Below are positions 18,691 through 28,572 of a DNA stretch of 28,572 nt, piece after piece. The position numbers and the translations under genes were made by a program. Numbering within the stretch: position 1 is the stretch's first letter; every line of letters starts with the position of its first letter. The notes beneath the pieces were generated by a model. The model made no database searches. It was given only the letters and a program-made list of their open reading frames with translations, and was not told where the DNA came from. Source of the stretch: Selaginella moellendorffii (taxonomy: Eukaryota > Streptophyta > Lycopodiopsida > Selaginellales > Selaginellaceae); NCBI RefSeq assembly GCF_000143415.4, contig NW_003314283.1:165232-193803 (forward strand). The letters run 5' to 3'.

Positions 18691-20040
18691 ATTGCATTGA
18701 AACTTAAGGACTTCTTAAAAAAAAGAGATTTCCTTTTGGAATTTTTTTATCATATTTCACATCTTATAAAGATATTTTAAAGTAAGCTCAAAATAATATT
18801 TCAAATTAACTAGAACTTACTTTTGTTTGTTGGTAAGTGCCAAAAGACTATTTAATGCTTTACTTAGTTATTGAGGTGAAAGTGTTAGAGTGTTTGCAAT
18901 TGATCACAAGAAATTTAAAGATTAATTTATTTATTACCTTAATAGCTATAATTGCAAGTTGAGATCTTGGAGATTCATTTACTACTTGAAATAACAGATG
19001 TAGCCTTGATCAAAGACTCTAAGCATGTCCTATTCACCACTAGATGGTTATGCTAACCAATATGAATAATTACTCTAGTGAACGATATTTCATATGGGAT
19101 AACATAAAAGATGTGAACTTTATATTCTCCTTCATATCATGGAAAGTTTTTACAAAAGTGATATTTCATAAAACCAAACTACCTTATGAAAGTATTTATC
19201 ATTAAACTTTTAAACTGGTTATAGTATGGGTAGTCTAAGTTGAATCATTAAAGGAATCTAACATAACTACTCCTTTAGACTCTTCTAGCAAAATAATCAA
19301 CTCTTCAATCCATAAATTTCACCTAAACATACTTATTCTAATTCTAATTCATCCCCTTTTTAGAATTTAGAAGGTGGAAGTTCAAAATCTAAATCTCTAT
19401 TATAGTTTTCAAGAAACTTTGATTAGTCCACAAACTTTCCTATATTAATACTTTGAATTAGAGTGTTTAGCCTTTAGTAACTCAAACATAAATCAATTAC
19501 CCATATGTCCTTCTATATCTACATCTTTTGTTAAACTTACCATTGAAGAATTTGCTATTGTTAAGGATGCACATAACTCTTTTTATATTTGCTGTTGAAG
19601 AAAAACCTTTTTACTCTGGATTGATGTATCACTTGAATCTACCATAAACTCATGTAGCTAAAACTCTATTTTTACAATTAAATTTAATGCAAAATGTTTT
19701 TAAAAGATCTCCATCATAGTAACCCAAAGTGACCCCATACCTTAAACTCTCTACAACATTCTAGGTTGAATCCCAAAGAAAGCATATAAAGATTCTATCA
19801 ATGACTCCATTTCTAGTGACAATTCTTTCCTTTGATATCTTACTATCTCCATCATAACATCATTGCTATTGGATTTTCAACCATATCTAAACTAGGGAAA
19901 ATAAAAAAACCTTACAAGAAAATTTAAGTCATTAATGATAGTAAAATCTTAGAGTTGTAATTTTAAATTTTTTTAAAAAATTTGATTTAAGGCTTAATGG
20001 TTTTTAGAGTTGATGCATGTACTAAAATTAGGTTAGTATA
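18691..20040. other. AT-rich DNA, nothing recognised
   Basis: No exon, RNA gene or clear repeat was found. It may be further eroded retrotransposon sequence, since LTR fragments lie on both sides. Confidence 0.35.
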
Positions 20041-20470
20041 TAGCAATGTGGGCTGCGAGAGATAGGCAAGTTAAATCCACTATGGTGCTCCAATGACACT
20101 ATGGCAATTCTTGCAGCAACCTCAATTACAAGATTTGGCTACTACTTGAGTTGCCATATGAGGGGAGTAGTGCCATGGGCTCTTATGTAGCAGCTTAGAC
20201 CATAGCCAAGGTTATCTAGCTAGCCCAACCTGCCACATCAAGGGGAACAGTGCTATGGCTCCCCCTATGGTAGCTCAAGCTACAACCAAATATTGCAATC
20301 AAAGTTGCTATTGAAGGGGAGTTGCTTTATGTCTCCCTCGCAGTAATTTAGATGGTGATGAGTTTGGCTAGCTTGAGCTGCTCTATGAGGGTATATGGCA
20401 CTATAGCTACTTTTGCAGAAGCTCAAGTGGTGGCAAGTTTAGCCACTATAATTTGTCAAGTGGTCCAGTT
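20041..20470 (+). repeat. Worn minisatellite with units of about 75 bp
   Basis: Recurring words GCTCAAG/GCTTGAG, AAGGGGAG-AGTGC-ATGG-CTC and TGGCTA-C-TAG-TGCC return at intervals of about 70-80 bp (near 20171, 20251, 20325, 20397). GC content is clearly above its surroundings. The 68-codon frame at 20352 is part of it and is not a supported gene. Confidence 0.55.
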
Positions 20471-20712
20471 ACTGATCCTCATTTTTTTTAGTTTTATACT
20501 TGCACTTTTTAGACTTTGCCAACTTGCTAAACACATGCAACAAGGTAATATTTATTGAGAATATTGCTATCAATGCCATAAGAAACATAGGCATAGCATA
20601 GGTGAGAAAACCTTTCTCAAACTTTATCAAGCTAAGCAAATTAAAATTATCCACTTGAGTGGATAAAAAATCCTAAACTACCTAGAAATAAATTTGAGGA
20701 AAAAAAAGGAAT

Positions 20713-20880
20713 AACATGTAAACAATCAAAAAAGAATAATTTGAAAGATAGTCTATTAGGGTAAAATATAAAGGGAAAGTTCCCATAAATAAAAGTGCGC
20801 CCTCTTTTTTAATCAATGAAAGGTTTTGCGGTTAAATATTTTTGAGTTTGAGTTAATTCATTGGTTAGTGAATCACACCT
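20713..20880 (+). mobile_element. LTR fragment, family A, plus orientation
   Basis: Reverse complement of the family A segment: TATAAAGGGAAA, CCCATAAATAAAAGTGCGCC, TTTTTTAATCAATGAAAGG. Truncated at both ends. Confidence 0.7.
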
Positions 20881-20940
20881 TATATTAAGATTGATATCTA
20901 GCAATCCATTTTGCTCGAAGATGTGAACTTGGAGAGAAAT

Positions 20941-21130
20941 GTGGGGGATTGTAAATAACTAAAGAGAAAAACTTAAAAGATGGTTTATTGAGGTTTAAAT
21001 ATAAAGGGCAAAAACCCATAAACAAGAGTGCACCCTATTTTTTAATCGATTAAGGGTTATGGGATAGTTGAGGTTTAAATAATATTGAGCTAGATGACCT
21101 CTAAGAAAGTTTGAATTCAAAAGCTTATAC
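20941..21130 (+). mobile_element. LTR fragment, family A, plus orientation
   Basis: Begins GTGGGGGATTGTAAATAAC and continues with TATAAAGGGCAAAAACCCAT, GAGTGCACCC and GATGACCTCTAAGAAAG, ending in AAAAGCTTATAC, the LTR 3' end also seen at 18361-18370. It lies 200 bp from the previous fragment in the same orientation and about 260 bp from an opposite copy, which forms an inverted pair. Confidence 0.72.
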
Positions 21131-21384
21131 AACATAAAAAATAGAAAGTTGATAGCCTTGATCATTTGGAAAGTTAGGTTACACAAAGAAAAGTGGTTAT
21201 AACAAGAAGAGGAAGATGATGGCTTTGATGGATTCCAATTGTCCTTCAAAGTTCCAAATGGAAGTTATCCCAAATTTACTACAACACTTGGATAATAGAA
21301 CCTCACCCCCATTTTTATGTTTAAAGATCTCTTTACTAAAATCCTCTTCATGCATAGATTCTTCATCCACTTAATGATTCTTAA

Positions 21385-21710
21385 TTTGGACTTCCTGGGA
21401 GGTCACTGTCACTTAGTCTAGTATTATTCAAACCCAAAGACATTTAATCCCAAATATCCCAAAACCTTTAACCGATTGGAAAAGAGGGTGCACTCTTGTT
21501 CATGGGCCTTTTCCCTTTATATTTGAACCCTTATAAATTGTTTTTCGAGTCGTTCTCTTTAGTTACTTATAATCCACCACGCTTCTCTGCAAATTCATGC
21601 AAATTCATCCATTCATTCTCTGTGAATGGAAGCTGAAAGCCACAACTTTTCCGAGAGCTCTACTCTTTTGACACCCTACCCCTAAGGTTGAGTCTAGCCA
21701 AGAGTAAATT
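21385..21710 (-). mobile_element. LTR fragment, family A, best preserved
   Basis: Contains the whole set of family A landmarks, including GGGCCTTTTCCCTTTATATT, CACGCTTCTCTGCAAATTC and TTTTGACACCCTACCCC. A duplicated word (GCAAATTCATGCAAATTCAT) lies near 21595. A TATATTT-like box in CCCTTTATATTTGAAC may be the LTR promoter. Confidence 0.75.
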
Positions 21711-21779
21711 GGACCTGCTAAATGTCAATCAACATATAATGTGATTCCCTTAGCCAACTAACAGAGTTGGACTTGAGAC

Positions 21780-21832
21780 CTTTTTGATAACAAATGTAAA
21801 CTTCTAAATTTAGACTTCCCGAGAGGTCACCA
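21780..21832 (-). mobile_element. Second LTR end with primer-site-like sequence
   Basis: TTTTTGATAACAAATGTAAACTTCTAAATTT then GACTTCCCGAGAGGTCAC: the LTR 3' terminus and a worn Met-tRNA primer site, in the same orientation as the 21385-21710 fragment. The long run is given here as two pieces, each near the family pattern. Confidence 0.55.
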
Positions 21833-23291
21833 AGCATAAACTTCAATAATAGGTACACCCATTTCTTCTCTATATTTTTTGTTAACATAATTTTCTAAGT
21901 AGATGCTAACAAGATTATAAACAAGCTTATAGATGAGGAACAAGTCCAACTTAACATGATAGTAACCAAGAAAAACCAATTTGGGAAGCATAATAGTTAT
22001 ATCAAGTTCTCTTGATATGTCTACATGCACATTTTATTCATAAATTTGCTAAAGCATTCATTTCAAGTTTCTTAGTATGACATCAATAAAAACTTGGAGA
22101 GATTGAAGAAGAAAAATATTGATATTGAAACTGTTACTCGAAAGGAATTCTATTTTGATGTTAGTATTGCAAATGAATTTTGTAGAACTTTTAAATTGTG
22201 TTTAGTTTTTGGGGTAACATTGTAGACAATTAAGATGGTAAAGGTATTTTTTGAAGCTCACTTTGCCCTAGTTAAAGATTATATATCAGAGTCAAGAAAA
22301 GGCTAGGGTTTTAGAAGCAAGAAACAAATATGTTTAGTGTTTTCCAGTTAGTAATTAATTTTTTAATGTAGATTAAAGCTACTATTATTATGCAAGAAAA
22401 TGGAAGGGGAAAAGTGGTTTTCTTTTAAAAGCTAAAAGCTTTGATAGACATGGTTATGCAATGCTTTTGTTGTGAGGGTAGTTATATCCTTCACTTCTTC
22501 ACTATCACAAAGGCTTTCTTAGTTGTTGCTTGATGCAATGGTTGCAATGCCTTTGGACTATTGTGATCCAACATCATATAATGGTTTTAGTGTGTTATCA
22601 TGAAGAAAATTCTTGATTGATATACCTTACATGAAGGTTATGGAGATACATCTAGAGCATTATAACATGCATGTTAAGGAGAAGTCAGTTTTCATGTCGA
22701 AACTTGTTAATGATCATACACAAGAAGAAGAGAGAAACAAAAAAGATAAGAGAGAAGAAGAATGGAACTTAGTACTTTTATATTTGTGGACTGAGATATA
22801 ATTTTCTATAGTTATAATAACATTGGTATTTTATAGTTATAATATAAGGTATAGATATGAGTGCTTGGAATATGAAAAATGAATACAAAAAATGTGCATA
22901 TCAATTAGCCCAAAAGCCCTAGCTTATATACAGGAGCGAGTGGATGGGATTGAAACCAATCCAACGGCTACCAAAATCTCACTACACTAATATTAGTATA
23001 CGGCATCATAGCCGTACACTTGGCCCTCACATAGAATAATTATTATATAATTAATATATAATTTTAATAATAAAATATATTCAATTTTAATTCATTACAC
23101 AAGAATATTTTTAGCAACAATGAAGTTGTGTCTTTATGCTTTAATAGGTGATCCCAAGGAAGTTAATAATTTTTAAAGAGAAAAGCAAGTGCCAAAACAA
23201 AAACCATAAAAAAAAAAAATTTAAGCTAGGACTAAACTAGGACGCTGTATAAGTCCATATTAATTTTAGTGGATTAATATAGAGTAAAGCT
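21833..23291. other. AT-rich DNA upstream of the lectin gene
   Basis: No supported gene. Near 22985-23015 two small inverted repeats lie side by side (ACTAATATTAGT and TACGGCATCATAGCCGTA), which could be a remnant of a small DNA transposon or simply chance. A GAAGAAGAAT-type purine stretch occurs at 22720-22765. The lectin promoter should lie in the last few hundred bases, but no clear TATA box can be chosen in such AT-rich DNA. Confidence 0.4.
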
Positions 23292-24149
23292 ATGATAACT
23301 TTTGGAGCTTTGAATGTATTAAGAAGGAACCAAATGATAAATCTTATCACAGGGATTTCAGCTATAATTTCAGCTATTCCCTTAATTGATATACCCAGAG
23401 GTCAAGTTGTAACCAATACAATTCAAATAAGAAACGAAAATCATGGTGATTACACTATTACAGTTAATTATTGGATTTTTAGTATAACTCCTGGTAAGAC
23501 TTTTGGTGAATGTTCTATAAATCCAGCAGGTGATATAGATAATGGAGCTATTATAAAAAGGGAATTAGAAAATTTAGTTACATTATACCAAACTATATTA
23601 ATTAATGCAGGCTCATCTTTTGTTACAATTATGACAAGACTATATGCTCTTGAGTATTCAATTGATAGTTATAGAACATTTCCACAACCACAAACTAACA
23701 AACTTCAATATATAAATTATTATCAGTGTTTTGCTTTTAATAGTATGTTAGTAGGTGGTTATTTTGATATGCCCTACCAATATTTAAGCACTGAGCATTT
23801 TTTGATTTCTCCAAACAAGAAAGTAATTTTATATTTACATAATAGTTGTAATCTTGTTTTATATATAGGTAAATATAAAATATGGTCTACTAAAACATCA
23901 GGCCATGGTAAAAATTGTAAATTAAGACTACAAAGTAATGGAAAATTAGGATTATATTCAGAGGATGGTATTATTGTTTGGTCTCCTAATAATAAAAAAT
24001 GTCTTAATTGTTTTCTAAATATATATTTTATTGTTCAAAATGATTGTAACTTAGTTTTATACCAATCAATAAGTAAAGTATTATCTACTCGTCAACCTAC
24101 TGTAATTGATTTATGGGATTCTAAATCTTATCCATGTTTGATTAATTAA
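23292..24149 (+). CDS. GNA-type (bulb-type) mannose-binding lectin-domain protein
   Basis: Intronless, 285 residues, AT-rich codons. Residues about 152-266 form a B-lectin domain with three mannose-site motifs of the pattern Q-x-D-x-N-x-V-x-Y. Motif 3 (QNDCNLVLY, 249-257) is perfect. Motif 1 (HNSCNLVLY, 183-191) has lost Gln and Asp, and motif 2 (QSNGKLGLY, 214-222) has lost Asp, Asn and Val. IVWSPNN and YKIWST are the usual Trp-containing strands. Members bind mannose and often act in defence. Residues 1-150 (LIDIPRGQVVTNTIQIRNEN, later a Ser/Thr-rich stretch) are not recognised; hydrophobic residues 16-34 might be a weak signal or membrane segment, but several charged residues precede it. 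A broken copy lies at 14731-15105. The frame is intact, so it is probably functional or recently so. Confidence 0.85.
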   Translation: MITFGALNVLRRNQMINLITGISAIISAIPLIDIPRGQVVTNTIQIRNENHGDYTITVNYWIFSITPGKTFGECSINPAGDIDNGAIIKRELENLVTLYQTILINAGSSFVTIMTRLYALEYSIDSYRTFPQPQTNKLQYINYYQCFAFNSMLVGGYFDMPYQYLSTEHFLISPNKKVILYLHNSCNLVLYIGKYKIWSTKTSGHGKNCKLRLQSNGKLGLYSEDGIIVWSPNNKKCLNCFLNIYFIVQNDCNLVLYQSISKVLSTRQPTVIDLWDSKSYPCLIN

Positions 24150-24344
24150 AATTCATAATACTAGAAACTAATTGCTTAACTTGCTAAGTTTTAATAAATT
24201 TATTGTGTATGTCATACACACTTTAAAAAAACTCTTGAGAGAAAATGTATAATCTCTAACCTGAGGATCACTGCTGGTGCATGGCACCTCGATTTGATTG
24301 CGAGAGTCCAGCTAAATTCCATGGAGGCCAAATCAATAATTCAG

Positions 24345-25499
24345 TCAAGGCTTTTGAGTTGAATAAACTGCATCTACATCTTCTAGTTCCAGTAGTTTAT
24401 CGATCAAAGCCCTATTCATTTCCATTGCTTCATCATCAACCTGGAAAATCAAAAGAGAGGAGAAAAAGGATCAATCCAAAGAAACATCCATGGAAATCTC
24501 TTTCATACCTCCACTAGATCAGTTGGTACAAGCTCTAGACCCGAATTATCCATGTCAATCGAGAACCCCGCATCCTTGAGCCCAGCTTTGACACGCCCGA
24601 AATCATCCATCGCCGTTATCACCTTGAAGTACCTTACATCAACCAAGTTCCTTATTAAAAAAAAAAAAAGAAACACAGAATTCTACAAAGAAAATAGCTT
24701 ACTTCTTCTCCTCTGGGCTTTCATCATCCTCCAATTCAGGTTCCACGACGTCCTCAGCTCCAGTCTCCATCGCCACAGCCAGAAGACTTTCGGAATCCAC
24801 ATTGCCTTTCACAGCCACGACTCCAGCCCGTTTGAAGTTGAAGAGGACCGAGCCAGAGGCAGCCATCTTGGCATGGCTCTTTTTTATAACATCGCGAACG
24901 AAAGAAGAAGCTCTGTTCGTGTTGTCCGTGAGAACTTCCACCACGATTCCAACACCACCAAAGCCGTAAGCCTGCATTGTTTCAAACTCTCTTGCAAGCG
25001 CAAACAAAACGCAATGTGAGTTACCTCATATGTGATCTCCGTGAAATCCTGCTGGTCCTTGTCTTTCGCTTTCTTAATGTTGCGTTCTATGAGATCTTTC
25101 GAGACGTGAAGCTCCTTCGCTTTCTGCACTAGCGCTGCCAGTGTTAAATTCGATGACAGGTTTGTCCCGCCTTCCCTCGCCCTGAAAAAACCTATCCAAT
25201 TAGCAACAAGCGAGAGAAAAAATCACAAATGCGATACGCTTGCGCTATCTCTTTGCCAAGCCTGGCATTAACTTTGTTTCTCTTCAAGCCCTGTGCCGCC
25301 TGCAGCACTGTTGATTACATTAGAAGCTTCAGACGAGAAAGAAAACGCTAACCTTCCTGTCCGCAATCTTGCAAGCTCGCCTTCCCATCTCCAGAGGAGC
25401 AGAGGTCCATAGACGCTGAAAACAAGTCGCATTTCCTGCGGTGCTGCCATGACGAACATTTCCGCGGTGTGCTCTCAAAGCAGCGACAACTGCCTTCAT
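24345..25499 (-). CDS. TACO1/YebC family translational activator, probably mitochondrial or plastid
   Basis: Six exons on the minus strand: 25499-25353, 25299-25238, 25181-25025, 24971-24703, 24632-24509, 24440-24345. They total 855 nt, 284 residues, with no stop inside. The first about 35 residues are Arg/Ala-rich without acids (MKAVVAALRAHRGNVRHGST), as in organelle-targeting peptides. The YebC core follows: MGRRACKIADRK, LGKEIAQAAREGGTN, LVQKAKELHVSKDLIERNIK, YGFGGVGIVVEVLTDNTNRA, MAASGSVLFNF, and the C-terminal YFKVITAMDDF and AGLKDAGFSIDM. Length and order match full-length family members. In mammals TACO1 aids translation of cytochrome oxidase subunit 1, and bacterial YebC proteins help ribosomes at difficult sequences; a role in organelle translation is inferred. 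The introns are 53, 56, 53, 70 and 68 nt. ATG at 25499 is chosen because it opens the frame that splices correctly. A decayed copy of exon 4 lies at 15884-16107. Confidence 0.94.
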
Positions 25500-25503
25500 C
25501 TGC

Positions 25504-25522
25504 AAAACCCTAAAACCCTAGA
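25504..25522 (-). promoter_or_regulatory. Telo-box-like motif upstream of TACO1
   Basis: AAAACCCTAAAACCCTAG lies 5-25 bp upstream of the proposed ATG. AAACCCTA motifs (telo boxes) are common near the starts of plant genes for translation and ribosome function, which suits this gene. It may be in the 5' leader rather than the promoter. Confidence 0.6.
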
Positions 25523-26060
25523 CGTTTTTTTTTCTCAAGTCCAGGAAGCATTATGTCTGCTTTGGTAGAAATCATGATGATACTATCGTCAGATTTCAAG
25601 TATACCAAAACATCTCTCATCCCTTGATGCTCGTCCTACAAAGGAGGTTGTGAAGAAAGCCTTGAACACAACCATGGTGGCTACTGCTGGAGGATCATCA
25701 TCCAACGTGCGGGGAATAACGCAACTGGAGGGGTCCATTCTGAGCCTGATGCAGAAGCGATGTATGTGCGAATGAGTAACAAGCGTTCATGTACTCAAGA
25801 GTTTGGATAAAGACAGCAGCAACAACATCACAATAGCATCACAAGCAATTAAATGGTGGTGGAAAGCACACTGATGATGGACTCCTTGTTTGAACAATGT
25901 AAGACAAAGTTTGGACCAAAGCGCTGTTGGACTTGGACACGAGGTGAAGGATTGCCCGTCTATCAAGGACATGAACCAGAGAATTGTACGCAAACATTGT
26001 TGAATTTGAGGAAGGTGAACCACATGAGAATGAATGTATGTATTTCTTCATGAATCTGTA
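25523..26060 (+). pseudogene. Possible decayed retrotransposon gag remnant
   Basis: A frame from about 25600 reads SSLDARPTKEVVKKALNTTM and ends at TGA near 25772. Further on, 25850-26000 contains KFGPKRCW and, one base out of frame, GHEVKDCPS, which together resemble a Cys-x2-Cys-x4-His-x4-Cys zinc knuckle of gag proteins, split by a frameshift and with one Cys lost. No reverse transcriptase or LTR was identified next to it. This is a weak call. Confidence 0.3.
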
Positions 26061-27147
26061 TATCTTATGATTGGATCACAGTGGATTGATTCACAACACA
26101 CCATTTGTCAGCAAATAAACTAGCATGCTTTCTCAACGCATTTGAATGTATATGTTTGGCAGTTCCTCAACGTTTTACTTTATGAAAGTTCTCGCTTGGG
26201 GAATCAGTTCTTCATCAACATGTCCGGACTTAGTGGGCCTCTTGCAACTGGACTTTTCTTCAATGGAATTTCGCCATCTTCATTCCCTGATTTACTCGGT
26301 TATACAGTCATTCGTAAGGTTTTGGCCCCAGGCTCTCTGAGAAGTCTGGCCTCCTCTTTGTACATACACTACCATTTCTGCATGACTTTTTGAAAAGTAT
26401 ATTCATGGCAAGAATCAAAACCCATACCCATAAAAATAAAGTTTTAAAGACTTTATACTCATAATGTTTAACACAAATCCATCTTTTCTTCTCTATTATT
26501 TTAATTTATTAATAATTTCATTGTTTCCCCTTTGTTTGATGACGAACTTTTGACAATTCCAACACTAGTGAACTGTGAAAAGGTGAGCCTTATCCATACT
26601 GATTTGTCTTTAAACTCTCAAGAGAAAATTAGAATAAGAGCTAAGAATGATATGTCTATTATCACCATGTCCAATAAATGACAATTTAAGGTTTTCTTCC
26701 TTAATGCCCTTCCAATCTAATCTCAACTAAAAACTGATAAAAGGTTCAATAGTACCAACCTATTAGATCTAGAGATCAGTGTTGTCCATTCTTCTGTAGT
26801 CTCAGCACAGGGACATCAAAACCTGTCAAAAAACAAGTAACATAGTAAAAAAGAGGACTAGAATTTCCCAGAGCAAACCGAGAAGTTCATGCGAGTCTCA
26901 AGCCCTGGATTATAGCAGTGAACATATCTTTCCCCACAATCTCTCGTAAGTTGGAGTCCTTTAGTGGACCAGCCACGTCAATCACAGCTCCACTAAAAAC
27001 TACACCCCTGTGAACTGCATTGCTACTGAATTCCTAGATGGAGCAACAGCAGAGTGCTGGATTACAAAACTGCGAAGAAAGCAAAAGAGAGCAAATGCTA
27101 AGCCATAAAGCATAAGAACTTGAAAGTGCTCAACAAAGCATTCCTGG
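26061..27147. other. Unassigned DNA with possible minus-strand exons
   Basis: A plus-strand frame of 83 codons (26142-26393) has no family resemblance I can name. On the minus strand, 27040-26890 has an open stretch (GVVFSGAVIDVAGPLKDSNL) and, beyond a TTTTGACAG acceptor-like site near 26828, a short frame FDVPVLRLQKNGQH ending TGA. They could be the 3' exons of an unknown gene, or repeat sequence; the joining frame was not resolved. Confidence 0.25.
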
Positions 27148-27231
27148 TTACTTGTTCATTGTTATGCGACCTTGCCACTAGCCTGGGGTGCTGTCAATAC
27201 TGGCACTATATTTGCAGTGGACGGAAGTCGA
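27148..27231 (+). repeat. 84-bp duplicated segment, copy 2
   Basis: Pair of 12854-12937. Here the open frame continues for about eight more residues (SRQVYTEEE) up to GAGGAG|GTAATT, a possible splice donor, so this copy could be a real exon and the 12.85-kb one its fragment. The protein family is not recognised. Confidence 0.75.
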
Positions 27232-28572
27232 CAAGTGTATACTGAGGAGGAGGTAATTACATAGAACATGACACTAACCTTATAGTAGAGACTTATTTCT
27301 ATCTATGAGCCAAACAGCTAAATTTATGACATAAATTACAACTTTATGACACTAAAAATGAATTATCACTGTGAAAATATACCTTGCTCTTATAAACAAT
27401 TAAAGGCATGCTTACTTATGGCTTCCAAAATTAGTAATAGTAATAGTAAAATAAGTATACTATTAAATTCTATATTATTAATAAAATATTAGTAAAATAA
27501 TAATAATATATTTATTTATTTACTAATGTGAGTGCTCATGATATGGGAATAAATATATTAATTGGGGTTTAAACCCCTACTTAAATACAAGAACTGATGA
27601 AGTAAATTCAGTCTTAAATAAACAATTTGTATACTATACTGTTATAATTAGTGTTTTACTTAGCATTCCCTTATTCCAAAAGTTAAATCAGTTTTGCCAA
27701 AGTATATGTTTTTAATTGTGAATGTCACTAAGAACTTTTATTTTATTATTGTTGTTAAGGAGTTTATATATTCCTTTGAGAGTGTGGACTTTTTGTATTT
27801 TTCTATCTCAAGTGTTGAGTTATGTGTTAAGGTATGAATCTTTCATTTATCTTGTGGTGGCTAAAGTATTTTATAATAAAAAATCCTTTATTTTCTAAGC
27901 TTTAAGCATATCCCTCTTTTTCTTTCCCCATTTCCATCTTGATAGGTATTAAAAATTCCTTTATGATTGCTTCTTTTTTCATTTTTTCTTCTTTCACAAT
28001 ATTTCTTCCTAAATTTTTCTTATTTCTCCTTTTTTCCCTGACACTTTAAAATTTTTTTTCTTCAGGAGAAGAGGTAGAGGGAACAAATAAAAGTTTAGTC
28101 TTAATGATGGAGTGAAAACAAAGGGATATAGTAGTGGAGCGAGAACAAATAATATAAATTATAAAGTAAGGATGAACATAGTGAGTTTGAACAAAATATT
28201 TGGCCTTAATATTGTGAGGCTAAATAGATACAATAGTGTAGTGAGGTTAAATATAATTGGTAGAGTGAAGGTAAACATAAAAAATTTAAATAGAATGAAT
28301 GTTTCAATTTTTTTTTTCCTTTGAAGAGGGAATAAGGAGGATATGAAAGATGAATGAAGTGAGTCCAACTTCCCATATGTAATGTTGGACAAAAATCAAG
28401 ATTATGAGTTCAAGTTAGCGTGAGTTTTAAAACTTGACCAAAGTGAAGATAAAAAGGTAAGTTCTACTAATAATCATGACTCTAAGTTAATAGTGGTCTT
28501 GAAGGATGGCCGGTGAGCAAACTTAGAGATAGAATGTATTATTTACTGCAATAATACTTTGTGAATTGAAGT
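27232..28572. other. AT-rich right flank
   Basis: No gene supported. 27890-28060 is a long pyrimidine-rich stretch. 28095-28300 is purine-rich with a loose 25-30-base rhythm around GTGAGGTTAAATA (GTGAGTTTGAACA, GTGAGGCTAAATA, GTGAGGTTAAATA, GTGAAGGTAAACA), probably an old tandem repeat. Confidence 0.45.

Noticed and set aside
22985-23015. Small inverted repeats as a miniature transposon end
   Set aside because: Only 12 and 18 bp long, with no partner copy or target duplication seen.

Overview
This window is nuclear DNA of a eukaryote, most likely a land plant. The evidence is spliceosomal genes, a YebC/TACO1 gene with a likely organelle-targeting N terminus, a telo-box-like promoter motif (AAACCCTA), a GNA-type mannose-binding lectin, and decayed LTR-retrotransposon pieces with a Met-tRNA-like primer site. 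Every intron I could place inside a well-supported reading frame is very short (38-70 nt). That fits a compact-intron lineage such as a lycophyte (Selaginella-like) better than a typical seed plant. This organism guess is inference, not proof.

Region 1 (1-12,700, moderate GC) looks like one accessory or mobile block. Two genes diverge from a 3.2-kb repeat-rich intergenic region. On the minus strand (3502 to 604) is a DDE/RNase H-type transposase-like gene of about 910 codons with two in-frame TAG stops. On the plus strand (6714 to 12343) is a gene I reconstruct as 11 exons and 1,652 sense and stop-interrupted codons. Its N-terminal half has a ParB/sulfiredoxin-like segment followed by a possible, degenerate methyltransferase-like segment. 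A long basic/acidic/Pro-Thr linker follows, and the protein ends in a clear FCP1/NIF-like HAD phosphatase domain. It too has two in-frame stops (TGA, TAG). All four stops are explained by C-to-T change in CG or CHG contexts.

About 23 copies of a roughly 22-24-bp palindrome (consensus ATGGCATGWGGCCWCAYGCCAT) are spread through this block. They lie in intergenic DNA, inside several of the tiny introns (often directly before the acceptor AG), at one stop codon, and twice inside coding sequence. Apart from one degenerate match near 17.9 kb they stop at about 12.69 kb. This is the most interesting signal in the window: an introner-like repeat, or a family of binding sites for the block's own DNA-binding protein.

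Region 2 (12,700-23,200, very AT-rich) is gene-poor and decayed. It has a 220-bp-offset tandem duplication, a TCTA/TA microsatellite, a 100-N assembly gap, at least five fragments of one LTR family in both orientations, a worn minisatellite, and broken copies of the lectin gene and of one TACO1 exon.

Region 3 (23,200-25,530) holds the intact counterparts: an intronless lectin gene on plus (23292-24149) and a complete six-exon TACO1/YebC gene on minus (25499 to 24345). Their broken copies at 14.7-16.1 kb, plus an 84-bp segment repeated at 12.85 and 27.15 kb, show an old rearranged segmental duplication. Region 4 (25,530-28,572) has possible gag remnants and unexplained AT-rich DNA. No tRNA, rRNA or CRISPR array was seen.
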